NCBI RefSeq assembly: GCF_000002865.3 | Contig: NW_001865056.1 | Span: forward strand, 479,872-496,850 | DNA from: Monosiga brevicollis MX1 | Taxonomy: Eukaryota; Opisthokonta; Choanoflagellata; Craspedida; Salpingoecidae | Direction of reading: 5' to 3' | DNA length: 16,979 bases | Part shown: positions 15,030 through 16,979 of the stretch, one piece after another | Layout: each line of letters opens with the position of its first letter | Position numbering within the stretch: position 1 is the first letter of the stretch | Program-made: the position numbers and the translations under genes | Notes under the pieces: model-generated | What the model was told of the DNA's origin: nothing | Databases searched by the model: none | Seen by the model: the letters and a program-made list of their open reading frames with translations, nothing else

Positions 15030-15095
15030 AACACACACACAGATAGACAGAGAGAGACGCACACACACACACGCACGCACGCACGAACGCACGAA
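15030..15095. repeat. CA, GA and ACGC/ACGA simple-repeat cluster
   Basis: Short CA and AGAG runs are followed by a degenerating ACGC array (ACGCACGCACGCACGAACGC). It lies directly beside the hexamer array that follows. Confidence 0.75.
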
Positions 15096-15098
15096 CTG

Positions 15099-15161
15099 AG
15101 TCGCAGTCGCAGTCGCAGTCGCAGTCGCAGTCGCAGTCGTCGTCGCAGTCGCAGTCGCAGT
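15099..15161. repeat. (AGTCGC)n hexanucleotide array
   Basis: About ten copies of AGTCGC, with one TCGTCG interruption near 15140, lie about 300 bp upstream of the HspBP1 start codon. The unit is a multiple of three, so all frames stay open (Ser-Arg on plus, Ala-Thr or Arg-Leu on minus). Nothing else supports coding. Confidence 0.88.
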
Positions 15162-15901
15162 GCTTTCAAAAATAGAAAGCATGCTCGAAACAAAATACAA
15201 AATCTCTGTTTGCTTGCTTCTGTGCCGTCGGAACAAAAGACATGCTGACAATTCGGTTCGAACGTGCGGGAAGGTGGTGGAAGCATCTGGCACAAGTGAG
15301 AGGCTTCCACTGCGATAACTCTTTAAACATCTGCAATAAGTCTGTACTGAAAGGTATAGCTAGCTTCAATTACTTCATACTTTGCTTCAAGACGAGCGTC
15401 GGCCAGCGTTTTGTTGTCAGCAAAACTCTCTATCATGAATGTACCTTAATATGTTGTTCAGCGGGATAGTTCGGTCACCTCCTTGAAAGTAACATATGTA
15501 TTCCCTTTTTGTAACAACATATTGCTCTTGGGATTGAGGCAGGTGCGATTAATTGGCAGTCAGTATTTCGGGTCGTGCTCGGCCATTCTGTGTGAAGTAC
15601 GTTTCAAATCAAGCACAGCAGAAGCGCTAAATTTTTGTGGATCAAACGAGGGTGCTCTTGTGTTCATACGCTTCCTGTGGATGCCGTAGCAGCCCAAAGA
15701 CCAGAAAATTAGTTATTCTGAAATAAATCCCATTTCTTTTCCTTACAAAACTAACTTAGTTTTGATTCTCTAGGGCTACATGGCTCCGATTGGTATGTCA
15801 AATGGCAGCGCCATAAGACGAGTCAGCGAAGCAATGAGACAACTTGGTGGGTAGAGGCAGATGGACAAGACAAGTTCTGATTGATCAATGGTCATTCAAG
15901 G

Positions 15902-15907
15902 TTTATT
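15902..15907 (-). promoter_or_regulatory. Probable poly(A) signal AATAAA
   Basis: AATAAA on the minus strand lies about 60 nt after the stop codon of the right-edge gene, a normal position for a polyadenylation signal. Confidence 0.5.
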
Positions 15908-15967
15908 TCGATTGACAAACGCCCGGGACGATTTTTTTTCCAAACACTTAGTAAGCAAGCTGTTTCC

Positions 15968-16979
15968 TTATTGGGTGGACTTAGACGATTTTCTCTTCTT
16001 GGGATGTGGTTGCCACTGCGCCACTCGTGCAAGGTGTGTTCGACGTGGAGACCGAGTTTGGACGATTGATGGGGAAGGGCTACGGTCCGCAGCGGCGCTT
16101 GAGGCTTCTCGTGTTCGCGCCTCGGTACTTGCATGTGATGTCTCTGATGCCGCCGTAGACGGCGTGGTGCACGGTGGACTTGTCACCTGAATGCAATGAT
16201 GAAGACGAGGAATACAGATGAGAGTAGAGCCAACGAAGATGGAAGTACAAATGAGAATGAAGCGCACGATTCTCTCAGATACTCGTCGTGATCGCACGGA
16301 GCTACGCAGAGACCGGGAAGACGTACCAAGTGGCTGACATCGCCTCCAAAAGGCACACGGCTCAAGAGCTCCTGTTTTTTGCGCTGCCTTGCCGCCGTGC
16401 GACTCAAGGGGCTTTGACGCTTGGTGTTCTGCGCGTGGTGCGTTTCCGTGGGACCGAGCAAAAGACCGCTGCTTAGATTGGTAGTCAAGTCGGGATTGGG
16501 CGTCTTTGCTATGGCATCAGCATCTGGACAGTTGAAGGCGTTGGTGTTGGTTTGCAGCAAGGTCACGCGGGCATCGGTGGATGACGCGATTGAAGCGGCA
16601 ATGTCTGAGGGAGGGACGACTGAAGCAGAGGCGACTGGAACAGGGTTGACTGAGGCAGGTGCAGTGGAGGTAAAAGTGGCGAGGGCAAGGTTGGAGGTTG
16701 TCCCAGCGGCCGGCGGTTCCGGCACGGCCACAGCAGTCTGGGTGGTACTGGCTGAGAGGGCGGCAAAAAAATTATTGGCAGAGTCTTCTCCTGCCTCGAG
16801 CTCTTCACGCGCCAAAGGCTGCACCAGGGTCTGCGCAGCCGAATCAGCTCCTTCGCCGCCGTTGGGCGAGTGTTCCTGATGGGGAGGATCGATAGGGCAA
16901 AAGGGCGCAAACTCATCATAGTCGTCAACGCTATCGTCGACATCGCTATCGTCGTCAACGCTATCGTCGACATCGCTAT
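15968..16979 (-). CDS. Unrecognised disordered protein, C-terminal part (5' partial)
   Basis: Minus-strand exons <16979..16327 and 16186..15968 (TAA), joined in phase 0 by a GTACGT donor and a TTCAG acceptor; about 289 residues in the window. The frame is open to the right edge, so the start is missing. It begins with a duplicated acidic block (SDVDDSVDDD, then SDVDDSVDDY), followed by EFAPFCPIDPP, then a long Ala/Thr/Ser/Pro-rich stretch. A short basic stretch comes next (SRTAARQRKKQELLSRVPFG), then a Ser/Thr/Arg-rich last exon ending in HPKKRKSSKSTQ, which looks like a nuclear localisation signal. There is no catalytic motif and I recognise no family. The composition would suit a nuclear regulatory or scaffold protein, but that is a guess. 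The gene call rests on the long open frame, the coherent splice sites and the downstream AATAAA. Confidence 0.6.
16904..16979. repeat. 30-bp tandem duplication encoding an acidic decapeptide
   Basis: Just over two copies of a 30-bp unit, itself built from shorter GTCGACGATAGC-like pieces, run off the right edge. In the minus-strand gene they encode SDVDDSVDDD/Y. More copies may lie beyond the window. Confidence 0.75.

Larger units (their letters stand above)
14803..15967. other. Intergenic interval upstream of HspBP1 and downstream of the right-edge gene
   Basis: There are 1,165 bp with no supported gene. The part next to HspBP1 should hold its promoter. Simple repeats fill about 15030-15165. 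The stretch 15300-15800 is more AT-rich and looks non-coding, with scattered short frames and no recognisable motif. AATAAA occurs on the plus strand at 15722-15727 without a matching plus-strand gene. I looked for tRNA-like elements and saw none. Confidence 0.6.

Noticed and set aside
15242-15700. Possible small plus-strand genes in the AT-richer stretch
   Set aside because: Frames of about 70 codons with no motif, no splice pattern and unlikely composition; treated as non-coding.
16563-16973. Minus-strand frame with repeated MSTIALTT at the right edge
   Set aside because: Alternative frame of the same 30-bp repeat. The acidic frame continues open further and joins a downstream exon in phase.

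Overview
The window is nuclear DNA from an intron-rich eukaryote. Genes are broken by many short introns (about 55-210 nt), exons join in consistent phase, and there is no bacterial operon structure. The gene set is a Slo2/KCNT-type K+ channel with an animal-like RCK2 region, a USP48 deubiquitinase, HspBP1/Fes1 and a nuclear-encoded mitochondrial S7. Together with the compact layout this suggests a unicellular relative of animals, perhaps a choanoflagellate. That placement is inference, and no species can be named from the sequence alone.

Layout, left to right. (1) 2-3221, plus: the C-terminal part of a Slo2-like potassium channel, eight exons, cut by the left edge. (2) 3711-5201, minus: mitochondrial ribosomal protein uS7m (MRPS7), seven exons, complete. 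(3) 5752-13066, plus: a USP48/UBP26-type ubiquitin hydrolase with about 30 exons, carrying a USP catalytic core, a DUSP-type region, a ubiquitin-like domain and a long disordered tail. Everything from 6445 on is well resolved except two junctions. The first three or so exons are tentative. (4) 13433-14802, minus: HspBP1/Fes1-type Hsp70 nucleotide exchange factor, four exons, complete. (5) 15968-16979, minus: the C-terminal part of an unrecognised, disordered, acidic-to-basic protein, cut by the right edge.

Gene pairs: the channel gene and MRPS7 converge, MRPS7 and USP48 diverge from a 550-bp interval, and USP48 and HspBP1 converge. There is no sign of a shared pathway; these look like independent housekeeping and membrane genes packed closely.

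The non-coding DNA is rich in simple repeats. There are three perfect dinucleotide arrays of 123-159 bp: (CA) in a channel intron, (CT) in the MRPS7-USP48 divergent interval, and (AC) at the start of the HspBP1 3' region. There are also long T runs in introns, a pyrimidine minisatellite in a USP48 intron and an AGTCGC hexamer array upstream of HspBP1. The 5' splice sites placed here most often have C, not A, at intron position +4. I saw no mobile element, tRNA, rRNA or CRISPR array, and no clear new defence or biosynthetic system.
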